From positions 1 to 64,000 of the forward strand of contig NZ_CP029463.1 in NCBI RefSeq assembly GCF_003148385.1: a DNA stretch of 64,000 bases, written 5' to 3'. Made by a program: the position numbers and the translations under genes. Below are positions 8,401 through 16,227 of this stretch, in pieces. The notes under the pieces are model-generated. The model was not told where the DNA came from. It ran no database searches and saw nothing but the letters and a program-made list of their open reading frames with translations. Positions within the stretch are counted from its first letter, which is position 1. Each line of letters begins with the position of its first letter. This DNA comes from Flavobacterium sediminis. GTDB taxonomy: Bacteria; Bacteroidota; Bacteroidia; Flavobacteriales; Flavobacteriaceae.

Positions 8401-11191
8401 TTACAGAATTTAAATGCCAAGCCGTAGCGTAATTATCGGCTGATGCTCTATCACTTTGATCTACAAAAGGATATTCAGCATTTGACATATCTTTTGTATC
8501 ATCAAACGGTTTACAACTTACATTTGAACCTACAGGTTTATAATTTCCCCAAACATCATAAGCCTTCATATTATAATCATAATTATTTTGGTAGCTGAAG
8601 AAATATGGAGTATATCGCCCCATTCTGGAATCTCTATAAGTAAAATACACTTTTTTCAGTGTTAATTTTCCTCCTTGATTCGCCATCTCATAATTATCCG
8701 TTGTTCCTCCATTGTTATTTTCAATTCCCTGACATAGATCATAATCATACATGAAATGAGCTACTTTTATAGGCGTTGCCTGATTTCCAAGAGCTTCGTA
8801 TTCCGGTTTTGAATACAAATAAATTGCATTTAATTTATAAGATTTAGAAGTTGTTCCTAATCCTCCGTTTTCACCTTTAACTCCATAACCATCTTTTCTT
8901 TCTGAAAGCTCAAAAATTGCAATATGAGTTTTTGTCTCAATTTTTTCTATATAAGCTAATTCTTTTTCTCCGTAGATATAATTACCTTTTTCATCTTTAC
9001 TACTAGACTTTAATCCCTCATCATAATTTGCCTTATTTTCTCCAAAAGGAACTCTCCACTTGTATGGATCATCAGAAAAACTTTGATATACGAATTTTGT
9101 ATAAGCACCTAAATCTCCATCAGAAGGTCCTTTAACTCCATCAATATCCTGATAATCAGAAGACAATATTTCTGTTAAAAGAAATGTATGTGCATAAGAC
9201 GGAGTAGTAACTCTATTGAAGTATTGGTCACCACTTCTGCTATTGTTAACTGAATTATCACTTCCCGGATTATAATTTACCAAACCACTTGAGCAATCTA
9301 CTTCTCTACCACTAACATCAAAAGTAGTTTCCTTTTTTATTGTATTATACAATGCTTTACCAAAAACATATTGATCTCCTCCTTCTTTCACAATTCTTAT
9401 TTCGGCAGTATGGTGATCTCTAGCATATTGGCTGAATTGTCTACTGTAACCAAACTTTTTAGCTTCTGACAGGGTCAATACCTGAATCGGTTGACCTCTG
9501 TTCACCCTTTCACTTCTTACGACTTTACCTTTAAAATCTATCAGGCTCATATTGCCACCGTTAGATTTCTTATAATAATCCTGAGTTGTATTTCTCCCGA
9601 ACTTTGATCCTGCCAACGAAAGTTTTATAGCACTGTATTTACCTAATTTATCATTTAGCAAATCTAATTCCGTGTCAACATGAGTTCCTCCTACATTCTT
9701 AAAAAAGATTTTTTCATAATCGGGATCATTATTCTTCTTCTCTTTAAACCTACTTAAAGCAGTATTACCCCATAATTTTGTTCTACTATCTGCTCTGGTA
9801 ACACTTCCATTAAAACCCCATTCCTGACTGGTTCCAACTCCAAATTCTCCTCCTAAACTTCCTCCACTACTTTTATCTTCAATATACTTATCATACACAT
9901 AACCTACTTGGCCTTTGTATGGTCTGAACATTCCTGAAACCCCTTGTCCTTGTATACTATATATATCATACGTATAATTTGTCATAGGAAGAACTGTCGC
10001 GTTTTTATTAATCGTTCTGTCCTTTTCCCTATTAAAATCTAAAACATCTCTTTCCGAAGCATTATATGTATGTTGATAACCAAAAGCTTTTTCGTTTTTA
10101 ATCTTTTCTGCATCATCAATTCCTTGCTTTACTCTATAACCAGAAAACTTTATTCCGGTATGAGCTCCCCAAATTGCACCATCAATATCCATATTAAACA
10201 TATAGTTTGATGATTTCATCCCTACTCTTTTTGTGGGCGTATATGATGCATCCGGATTTACCGATAATGTAGCGCCTATCCCTACACTATTACTTCCTTT
10301 AAGTTTTTTACTATCCTCTGTCCACTTAGTATGTATTCCTTTTTTTATACTAGGCGAAAATGTCATGGATTCTATACCTTTTCTACTATTATAAGAAACT
10401 CCCAAAGACGTCCCTAAATTATACGTTGAAGAATTTTTCGTTTTTAATTTATTGCTAAATGAAAGTGTTGGAGAAGCAGATACACCATCTTGTACAGAAG
10501 ATTCCATTTGCATTCCAACGCTTAATGAATTACTTATATCATAACTTAATCCTCCGGTAACAGAAAAACCGACACCATCATAATTGTTGAATTTTACTCC
10601 CAAACCAAAACTTACATTCCCCACTTGATTTGGACTTGTAATTGGTGTAGCTTCATTTGAAGAGCTTCCTGATTCGCTACCTCCGGAACTACCACTTCCT
10701 CCGCTTGAAGTACTTGAATCTCCTCCACTGTTCCCTCCTTTTTCTCCACTTTCACCTCCTCCGAATAAATCTATATTAACACCTAAATTAGCACCCACGG
10801 TGATATTATCTTTCAGATTATTCTCATACAACATTTGGTCTCCGTTAAAATCATCGGGAATACCTCTCATTTGTCTATTGATCTGTCCGACATTCAAATT
10901 CCAGCCTAATCCTACCCATGAAGCTTCCTGATCCATTGTTATTCCTGAGTTATAAGCCAGATTAATCGGATAACCTCCGACATCCATTATCGGAATATTA
11001 TAGTTAAAATCTCCACTTGCCAAATCAACCATGTCTGATGTACCTATAGGAGTAAACGCATTAAACTCCGGCTGCGAAGGACCGCTGGTCAATGCATACA
11101 TCTGTAAAGGCTGAGTGACTTGCAAAAACATCATCATAGCTAAATAATAGGCTATTAGCTTAGAAAGTTTACTGGTTCTGATCTGCTTCAT
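5411..11191 (-). CDS. giant SpvB/RHS-associated secreted protein
   Basis: 1926 residues. The N-terminus has a hydrophobic export segment (residues about 12-35), then the block ASGDFNYNIPIMDVGGYPIN and SWVGLGWNLNVGQINRQMRG (91-110), which is characteristic of Bacteroidota proteins at the head of RHS/YD-repeat systems and related to the SpvB/TcaC beta-shell. A Gly/Ser-rich linker spans 144-179. A beta-strand-rich middle follows with many Tyr/Asp/Asn residues; the C-terminus (HSHTGRRSLRI) looks like a carbohydrate-binding-type jelly roll. No toxin or protease domain is evident. It overlaps the upstream lipoprotein gene by 4 bases (ATGA) and is followed by the LRR/vWA gene, so it is in the middle of one operon. 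Role in surface display or delivery is inferred. Confidence 0.85.
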   Translation of the reverse strand: MKQIRTSKLSKLIAYYLAMMMFLQVTQPLQMYALTSGPSQPEFNAFTPIGTSDMVDLASGDFNYNIPIMDVGGYPINLAYNSGITMDQEASWVGLGWNLNVGQINRQMRGIPDDFNGDQMLYENNLKDNITVGANLGVNIDLFGGGESGEKGGNSGGDSSTSSGGSGSSGGSESGSSSNEATPITSPNQVGNVSFGLGVKFNNYDGVGFSVTGGLSYDISNSLSVGMQMESSVQDGVSASPTLSFSNKLKTKNSSTYNLGTSLGVSYNSRKGIESMTFSPSIKKGIHTKWTEDSKKLKGSNSVGIGATLSVNPDASYTPTKRVGMKSSNYMFNMDIDGAIWGAHTGIKFSGYRVKQGIDDAEKIKNEKAFGYQHTYNASERDVLDFNREKDRTINKNATVLPMTNYTYDIYSIQGQGVSGMFRPYKGQVGYVYDKYIEDKSSGGSLGGEFGVGTSQEWGFNGSVTRADSRTKLWGNTALSRFKEKKNNDPDYEKIFFKNVGGTHVDTELDLLNDKLGKYSAIKLSLAGSKFGRNTTQDYYKKSNGGNMSLIDFKGKVVRSERVNRGQPIQVLTLSEAKKFGYSRQFSQYARDHHTAEIRIVKEGGDQYVFGKALYNTIKKETTFDVSGREVDCSSGLVNYNPGSDNSVNNSRSGDQYFNRVTTPSYAHTFLLTEILSSDYQDIDGVKGPSDGDLGAYTKFVYQSFSDDPYKWRVPFGENKANYDEGLKSSSKDEKGNYIYGEKELAYIEKIETKTHIAIFELSERKDGYGVKGENGGLGTTSKSYKLNAIYLYSKPEYEALGNQATPIKVAHFMYDYDLCQGIENNNGGTTDNYEMANQGGKLTLKKVYFTYRDSRMGRYTPYFFSYQNNYDYNMKAYDVWGNYKPVGSNVSCKPFDDTKDMSNAEYPFVDQSDRASADNYATAWHLNSVKLPSGGTIEVNYESDDYAYVQNKEVMQMFKVMGIGNGQFNSSSISNNLFNTDYKYLYVNIPDGVTASEFKAKYLGDLIDEPVYFRFLLNMFDPNPLPGASTTDKYDYVTGYLKLANEMPLVGQLNGTGQNLAAIKIQTVNKGDGLNSNKQVNPISKAGWYFGRSYLNKLVYGITNEEDTNDLKSIVMELIATVPSIRQIFQSPNGRLEDKKIASRFIPNKSWIRLMQPDRRKVGGGSRVKEVQLHDEWDVMTGNTNDPVYAQFYGQQYSYVTENKGTSGVATYEPLGCKENPFVKPFYDKGNPGLLLGPDEQNYVEEPFGESFFPNPKITYSRVEVRNLPREKTVTENNETKTLMVKKHATGKVVTEFYTSFQYPTIVDYTPISFHYDKSPLASLIRINDKQHLTMSQGFSIHTNDMDGKMKSQRVYAEGQTGFISGVDYNYYDNTTTSIKENGLLNNEVVTIDRNGNVSNNVVGVDYDVINDFRENKSVSETTAIRFNTEGIPLPIIYLVVPIPLPSYSRHEELLKTAITTKSIHSTGILRETVAYDAGSVVSTNNLAWDAETGQVLLTETVNEYDDKYYSFNYPAYWAKNYNSMGQAAKNLDLQWGIELTGNGEYYTFVNNGTSTVNASNYLIPGDELWVTQNDDNGFSTPVYGDYPRPFKAWVYEVNSNGEILLIDKDGLRVDQYKVTNGRIKVVRSGYRNLQTASMASVTSMHNPLPVLVNGQGLLEQNLFETDSWDDYRIVNTAAIEYSDLWPGQCECNLPKIEIANGALTIDFPLIDYNDVSVDIDAIYENSYNPYVYNILGNWRAKKSYAFLTGRYHSEHVTPRVSGFYNDFSPFYILDANREWVRNEADLARWTFASEVTQYNPYGQEVENRDALNRYSSALYGYNYRFPLAVASNTKYTELGYDGFEDYDFSTCDSLSHFNFEGSLELHNIEVSESHSHTGRRSLRIAPSSDVEGRKALLRKKIITCDDASSTSNKQRKAVRTTTIK

Positions 11192-11796
11192 AATAGTATT
11201 TCTGTATAAGTATCTTTGAATTGAAATTTTATAGTTCCTTTTCTGAATAGTTTATCATTATAAATTAGCTGTATTTCTTCTTCCGGGTCAATTCCCGAAA
11301 AAAACAACATGATTTTTTGAAAAGGTGCTATTTTGAAATTACGTTCGTAATTTACACCGGAACAAGGAATTGTATCGTTTTTAGAGGTAACGACATAAAA
11401 ATCTTTATCTATAGAAAAAGACAAATATTTTACTCCGTCTTCATAAGAAAGAGAAGTGAATTTTTCTTTTAGTAAGTCTTCTTCCTCTTCTTGGGTAAAG
11501 ACAAACTCAACTATGCGTTCCGTTTTATTTTCCTGATAAAGAGAATCTATTAAAAATAGGTCCTGATTTCCCTGATCTTTTAATAAATAATATTGAACAG
11601 GAACTTCTGTAGCTGAAAAATTAATACCTTCAATTGCTTCTGAATGTATCTTTGATTTCCAGCCTACATTTTCTAATCGGTATAACTGTTGACGAATAGA
11701 ACTATCGTCTTCTATATTTTTTGGTTTGGTTTCTTTCTTACAAGAAAATAGCAAAATAAAAAATACTGAGATTATAATTATTTTTTTAGAGACCAC
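11188..11796 (-). CDS. small lipoprotein of the RHS-like operon
   Basis: 202 residues with a clear lipoprotein signal (hydrophobic run then LLFSC, Cys at residue 19, followed by KKETK). The rest is soluble, with alternating charged and beta-strand segments and no known motif. It overlaps the upstream gene by 11 bases and the downstream 1926-aa gene by 4 bases, which is strong evidence for translational coupling and a shared role, for example as an assembly or anchoring partner of the big surface protein. The family is not one I recognise. Confidence 0.75.
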   Translation of the reverse strand: MVSKKIIIISVFFILLFSCKKETKPKNIEDDSSIRQQLYRLENVGWKSKIHSEAIEGINFSATEVPVQYYLLKDQGNQDLFLIDSLYQENKTERIVEFVFTQEEEEDLLKEKFTSLSYEDGVKYLSFSIDKDFYVVTSKNDTIPCSGVNYERNFKIAPFQKIMLFFSGIDPEEEIQLIYNDKLFRKGTIKFQFKDTYTEILL

Positions 11797-12292
11797 TATA
11801 TCTTTTATTTACAAAAACGATTAATTCTTTTGTTACATCTATTTCTGATTCGCTATACAGAACATTGCCATTATAGCCGTCTTCAGTTTCCAATATAACC
11901 TTATAGTTATGCTCTTTTGCAAACTCTTCAGCATATGTTTTTAATCTGCTCCATATTTTATCAGATTCCTGCAAAGCAAAGTTTTGACTAAACTCATCAA
12001 ATTCTTCTCTTTTTGCAATAAAGTCTTTCATCAAGACTTCTTTCTCTGAATCTTGCAGATCTCCTTGTAGTCTTAAATATAAACTATCTAATATTTTCTT
12101 TTTATTGGAAAATTCTTTTTCTCCGAATCCTTGGGATTCTTTAGTCATCTGAAAACTTTCAAACAACTCAGCTTTATTTACAGACACAATCTCTTTGTCT
12201 GTTTTAAGCTTATCAAAAAAAAGAAATAAAATTACCGCTATTAGCAACACTGAATTAACAAGTGTAATAATTAATGCTTTTCTTTCTGACAC
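11786..12292 (-). CDS. membrane-anchored coiled-coil protein, first gene of the RHS-like operon
   Basis: 168 residues starting at a GTG (12292-12290). One N-terminal membrane segment (ITLVNSVLLIAVILFLFF, residues 9-26) is followed by a charged helical region like OmpH/Skp-type periplasmic chaperones (KKILDSLYLRLQGDLQDSEK, then FAKEHNYKVILETEDGYNGN). The last part, with a 'YAEEFAKEHNYKVIL' helix followed by a GYNGNVLY loop and a VTKELI helix, fits the Skp/OmpH superfamily well. An OmpH-like chaperone heading an operon of huge exported beta proteins would make sense, but the function is inferred. A good TTTG-N19-TATTTTTG promoter lies just upstream on the same strand. Confidence 0.75.
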   Translation of the reverse strand: MSERKALIITLVNSVLLIAVILFLFFDKLKTDKEIVSVNKAELFESFQMTKESQGFGEKEFSNKKKILDSLYLRLQGDLQDSEKEVLMKDFIAKREEFDEFSQNFALQESDKIWSRLKTYAEEFAKEHNYKVILETEDGYNGNVLYSESEIDVTKELIVFVNKRYSGL

Positions 12293-12302
12293 GATAGGGC
12301 TT

Positions 12303-12358
12303 GTTAAAATTTGGTTAACAAAAATATCTATTTTAACATTTTAACCAAAAATTTTAAC
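12303..12358. repeat. inverted repeat around the RHS-operon promoter
   Basis: GTTAAAATTTGGTTAA (12303-12318) faces TTAACCAAAAATTTTAAC (12341-12358). The arms are complementary apart from two extra A/T bases. One arm lies just downstream of the -7 box and the other covers the -33 box, so this may be an operator. AT-rich sequence weakens the case. Confidence 0.45.
12319..12349 (-). promoter_or_regulatory. flavobacterial promoter for the RHS-like operon
   Basis: On the minus strand a -33 TTTG (12349-12346), a 19-base spacer and a -7 TATTTTTG (12326-12319) match the Bacteroidota consensus TTTG-N17-19-TAnnTTTG. The GTG start of the first gene is about 27 bases downstream. Confidence 0.65.
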
Positions 12359-12488
12359 ATAATTTATTTATTAAATTTTCAGACTGTTTATTAAGAAATC
12401 TTTAAAAAAAACATTAATATTCCACAAATACATGTAAAATACTTACTTGATAAAACATTCTTACAACTTTTTCTTAATTAAATTGATT

Positions 12489-13157
12489 TTAAACTATCAG
12501 ATTAAGCCATTTTTCGTCAGAATTATAGCAAATAGTTCCTTTTTGGATAAATAATGGAGATTTAAAATTATTCGTATACAATCCGCCGGTTCCTAACCCC
12601 TGAGGCATCGGATTTTGTAACGTAAAAGTAAATTGAGTAATCGCATTTAAACCAATATTACTTTCTAAAGCTGATGTGATCCACCAACCTATATTATATT
12701 GTTCTGCTAATGCAATCCATTCTAAAGTTCCTTTAAAACCTCCTACGAGGCTAGGCTTTAAAATAATATATTGTGGTTTTATTTTTTTTAATAGAGCTTC
12801 TTTTTTTTCATAACCGAAAACTCCGATCAGTTCTTCGTCTAAAGCAATAGGAAAAGGAGTCAACTTACACAGCTCTTCCATTTCATCCTGATTTCCCTGA
12901 CGAATAGGTTGTTCTATACTATGTAATTCAAATCGGGCTAATCGTTTTAGTTTCCCCAGAGCTTCATTAGTCTTAAAAGCTCCGTTAGCATCCACTCTGA
13001 TTTCTACAGTCCGGGCATCAAAATTTTGACGAATAAAATGCAAAAGATTCAATTCTCTTTCAAAATCAATAGCTCCGATCTTCAATTTAATACAACGAAA
13101 ACCTTGACTTAATTTTTCTTCAATCTGAGCTTTCATAAACTGTTCCTCTCCATCCAA
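12489..13157 (-). pseudogene. menC: o-succinylbenzoate synthase, C-terminal (catalytic) part, frameshifted menC
   Basis: 222-residue frame holding the enolase-superfamily barrel of MenC: LKIG with the catalytic Lys, VDANGA and IEQPI and ALDEE metal ligands, ILKPS with the second Lys, and SALESNIG near the end. MenC dehydrates SHCHC to o-succinylbenzoate in menaquinone synthesis. The first residues (from a TTG at 13157) are an artefact: the true protein should run in from the overlapping frame of 13133-13525. All active-site residues are kept, so the loss is recent, or only apparent. See the companion entry. Confidence 0.85.
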
Positions 13158-13525
13158 ATAAGTCCGTTGATCTCCATTCCTTTTTTTCCTTGCGTAAAAT
13201 CAGAAGGAAAGAGTTCAAAGGGATCTCTTGATCTTAAAGATAGAAAGGCCATCTCTACTCCAAATTGTATGGATGGAAATTCAATAAGTTCATTCCAGAG
13301 TTGCTCTTCTCCTAAATGAATATTTTCGCAAACCCATTTTAATTTAGCTTCATAATCCGGACGATCATCAATAGAGAGTGTTCGCAGGATTCCACATTCC
13401 CCTATTCCTTTTTTATCGTTTTCTTCTAAAATTAAAAACCAGGTTTCTTTTTCCGTTAGAACGCCTCTGGAAGTTCCACTCGGCCTTTTAAAGTTTAATA
13501 CGTATCTTTTATAACTAGCTTTCAA
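13133..13525 (-). pseudogene. menC: o-succinylbenzoate synthase, N-terminal part, frameshifted menC
   Basis: 130-residue frame from a TTG start (13525-13523; an in-frame stop lies shortly upstream and no ATG is available). KRPSGTSRGVLTEKETW and GIGECGILRTLSIDD are the usual MenC N-terminal capping-domain sequence. It reads through ...EINGLIWM and then leaves frame. Adding one G to the GG at 13150-13151 restores ...LIWM-GEEQFM and joins it to the C-terminal frame, giving a protein of about 346 residues, the normal MenC length. Either a genuine one-base deletion or a sequencing error. MenC would be needed for the pathway served by the neighbouring menA and menB. Confidence 0.85.
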
Positions 13526-13583
13526 GTCTACAATTAAATTCTATAATTAATAACCGGATTTTTTTCGGATCAATTACTAAATG

Positions 13584-14261
13584 CTACAATTCTATCGATT
13601 CTCCGATATCTAAAAGCATCAGATCTTTTCCTTTGTCAAAAAATTTACGTTTTGCTTCATCGTGATTGATCTCTATATAGCCAAAAGTATCAAAATGATA
13701 ACCTAACACTTTATCGCATTCTACAAAATCTGACGCTACAATAGCATCATCAACATCCATTGTAAAATTACTTCCTATCGGCAAAATGGCCAGATCCAAT
13801 TTTGTCCGCATCGGGATCAGCTTCATATCCATTGTTAAAGCTGTATCTCCGGCAATGTAAATATTTTTATGTTCTCCCTCAATAACGAAACCTCCGGGTT
13901 GACCACCATAAGTTCCGTCTGCAAATGATGAAGTATGCAAAGCAATTACATATTTAAGCTTACCGAAATCAAAATTCCAACTCCCTCCATGGTTCATAGG
14001 ATGATACTGAAAACCTTTATTGCCATAATAAGATGCTATTTCAAAATTTGACACAATTACGGCATTTGTTCTTTTAGCAATTGCCTCTACATCCAGAGTA
14101 TGATCCTGATGTGCATGCGTAAGCAAAATATAATCTGCTTTAATTTCATCTATACTAATATGTGAAGCTTTCGGATTTCCGGTAATAAAAGGATCTACTA
14201 AAATAGATGTCCCTTTTATTTCGATTCCTAAACATGCATGTCCGTAAAATGTTATTTTCAT
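13584..14261 (-). CDS. UPF0173-type metal-dependent hydrolase
   Basis: 225 residues with the metallo-beta-lactamase fold in its short UPF0173 form: FYGHACLGIEIKG at the N-terminus, the metal motif THAHQDH (about residues 48-54), GGSWNFDFG, IAGDTALTMDMKLI, and a late His (LGYHFDTF). Such enzymes are cytoplasmic hydrolases of unknown substrate. It lies between menA (28 bases upstream) and menC (58 bases downstream), all on the minus strand, so it is carried in the menaquinone operon; a direct role in the pathway is not established. Confidence 0.85.
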   Translation of the reverse strand: MKITFYGHACLGIEIKGTSILVDPFITGNPKASHISIDEIKADYILLTHAHQDHTLDVEAIAKRTNAVIVSNFEIASYYGNKGFQYHPMNHGGSWNFDFGKLKYVIALHTSSFADGTYGGQPGGFVIEGEHKNIYIAGDTALTMDMKLIPMRTKLDLAILPIGSNFTMDVDDAIVASDFVECDKVLGYHFDTFGYIEINHDEAKRKFFDKGKDLMLLDIGESIEL

Positions 14262-14289
14262 AGTTTCAGTAAATTAATTTTAAAAAAGA

Positions 14290-15180
14290 TCAGCTTAAAA
14301 ATACAACATTCAGTAAAAATAATAAACTAACAAAAAATGTTCCAAGCGCAACTATCTTTAATTGAGAGTCTAAAGTACCCGGTTCATTAGTATTTTTCAC
14401 AAATACCAAATGTTTTAAAAACAGGAATAAACAAAAAACTCCGGCAACCGGATATTTTCCCATTAAAATTTCAGCAATCAAAAAGAGTAACCCTGAACTG
14501 ACGATCAAAAAATAATGATAATATTTTGCTTTTTCAAGTCCTAACTTAACCACTAAAGTATACTTACCGGCTACTTTATCATTATGAATATCCCTCATAT
14601 TGTTTAAATTCAATACAGCAATACTCAAAAAACCTACGGCTGTTGCCGGTAACCAGACAACCCAATCTGTTGTTTTAGAAAATAAGAAATTAGCTCCTAC
14701 AACACTTACCCATCCAAAAAAAAGAAAAACAAACAGGTCTCCTAATCCGCTATAGCCATAAGCATTTTTTCCTACAGTATATTTAATAGCAGCTGCAATG
14801 GAAGCTATTCCTAAAACAGCAAAGAGAACTGAATATAAAAAGTTATCTTTACCAAAAGAAATATAGATCAGCACTAAAGCTGAAAGCAACGATAATACAG
14901 CCATCAGAACAACTGCTTTTTTCATTTGTCCGGCAGTGATTACACCGGCAGCCACTAATCGTTTTTCTCCTGTTCTGTTAGCATCAGTCCCTTTAATACC
15001 ATCCCCGTAATCATTCGCAAAATTGGATAAGATCTGAAATAGCAAGGTTGTTACAATAGCCCCGATAAAGATCATACTATTATAAGTATGTTGGTATACA
15101 GCATAAGCACTCCCTACTATTATACCCGATACGGATAATGGTAATGTACGCAGACGAGCCGCTTGAATCCAGTGTTTCAT
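14290..15180 (-). CDS. menA: 1,4-dihydroxy-2-naphthoate polyprenyltransferase
   Basis: 296-residue UbiA-superfamily membrane protein with about eight hydrophobic segments. The prenyl-diphosphate motif NFANDYGDGIKGTDANR (about residues 53-69) and the second acidic motif NNMRDIHNDKVAGK (about 193-206) are intact. MenA attaches the isoprenoid chain to DHNA at the inner membrane to form demethylmenaquinone. It follows menB by 80 bases on the same strand and precedes the UPF0173 and menC genes, an operon order usual in this group. Confidence 0.92.
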   Translation of the reverse strand: MKHWIQAARLRTLPLSVSGIIVGSAYAVYQHTYNSMIFIGAIVTTLLFQILSNFANDYGDGIKGTDANRTGEKRLVAAGVITAGQMKKAVVLMAVLSLLSALVLIYISFGKDNFLYSVLFAVLGIASIAAAIKYTVGKNAYGYSGLGDLFVFLFFGWVSVVGANFLFSKTTDWVVWLPATAVGFLSIAVLNLNNMRDIHNDKVAGKYTLVVKLGLEKAKYYHYFLIVSSGLLFLIAEILMGKYPVAGVFCLFLFLKHLVFVKNTNEPGTLDSQLKIVALGTFFVSLLFLLNVVFLS

Positions 15181-15203
15181 TTTATAGAATCAAAATTATG
15201 AAA

Positions 15204-15247
15204 TCAGAAAATTCAGAAATAAAGAACATTCTACTTCTGAATTCTGA
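15204..15247. repeat. hairpin between menB and menA
   Basis: TCAGAAAATTCAGAA (15204-15218) can pair with TTCTGAATTCTGA (15235-15247), leaving two bases unpaired. There is no clear T-run, so it may be an mRNA processing or stability hairpin rather than a terminator. Confidence 0.4.
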
Positions 15248-15260
15248 AGTCTAACTTATT

Positions 15261-16100
15261 TTAAGGAATATATTTTTTTTCAAAATTAGGCTTACGTTTT
15301 TCAAGAAAAGCATCACGTCCTTCTTTAGCCTCATCACTCATATACGCTAAACGTGTAGCTTCGCCGGCAAACACCTGTTGCCCTACCATTCCGTCATCGG
15401 TCAGATTCATGGCAAATTTCAGCATCTTAATAGAGATCGGTGATTTTTCAAGGATTTCCTGAGCCCACTGATAAGCAGTTTCTTCTAATTCATCATGCGG
15501 AATTACTGCATTGACCATACCCATTTCATAAGCATCTTGCGCTGAATAATTACGTCCTAAAAAGAAAATTTCTCTCGCTCTTTTCTGTCCCACTAACTTA
15601 GCCAAATAAGCAGAACCGTAACCGGCATCAAAACTGGTCACATCAGCATCCGTTTGTTTAAAAATAGCATGCTCTTTACTCGCTAAGGTTAAATCACAAA
15701 CTACATGTAAAGAATGTCCTCCGCCTACAGCCCAACCGTTAACTACGGCAATAACTACTTTAGGTGTAAAACGGATCAAACGTTGTACTTCTAAAATGTT
15801 TAAACGATGATAGCCGTCTTCCCCCACATAACCTTGATATCCTCTCGCTTTTTGATCTCCACCACTACAAAAAGAATAAATCCCATCTTTAGGAGATGGT
15901 CCTTCAGAAGATAATAAAATAACACCTATAGAAGTATCTTCATGCGCATCGTGAAAGGCTTCTAATAGTTCTTTAGTTGTTTTCGGACGAAAAGCATTGC
16001 GGACTTCCGGACGATTAAAAGCAATACGTGCTACGCCGTTGCTTTTTTTATAGGTAATATCGTCAAATTCTTTTGCAATTTCCCATTCGATTTTACTCAT
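15261..16100 (-). CDS. menB: 1,4-dihydroxy-2-naphthoyl-CoA synthase
   Basis: 279-residue crotonase-family enzyme. Recognisable MenB signatures are CSGGDQKARG, VVNGWAVGGGHSLHVVCD (oxyanion hole) and DADVTSFDAGYGSAYLAK, and the C-terminal FLEKRKPNF typical of MenB. It closes the second ring of the naphthoquinone from OSB-CoA. First gene of the menB-menA-hydrolase-menC cluster. menD and menE, also required, are not in the window; menF and a possible DHNA-CoA thioesterase are at 45-46.6 kb. Confidence 0.95.
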   Translation of the reverse strand: MSKIEWEIAKEFDDITYKKSNGVARIAFNRPEVRNAFRPKTTKELLEAFHDAHEDTSIGVILLSSEGPSPKDGIYSFCSGGDQKARGYQGYVGEDGYHRLNILEVQRLIRFTPKVVIAVVNGWAVGGGHSLHVVCDLTLASKEHAIFKQTDADVTSFDAGYGSAYLAKLVGQKRAREIFFLGRNYSAQDAYEMGMVNAVIPHDELEETAYQWAQEILEKSPISIKMLKFAMNLTDDGMVGQQVFAGEATRLAYMSDEAKEGRDAFLEKRKPNFEKKYIP

Positions 16101-16227
16101 AACGAAAAAGTTTATTTAGAGTTTAGTTATTCAATTAAGTGTTAAAAGCTATATGTATTTTTAACTTTCTGAAGGTAAAAATACGCCATTTTTATATTAT
16201 CTTGCAGGTCTTTAATCAATAATTATC

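Noticed and set aside
10650..10760. Possible short tandem repeat
   Set aside because: It encodes the Gly/Ser-rich linker of the SpvB/RHS-like protein; codons vary and there is no regular unit.
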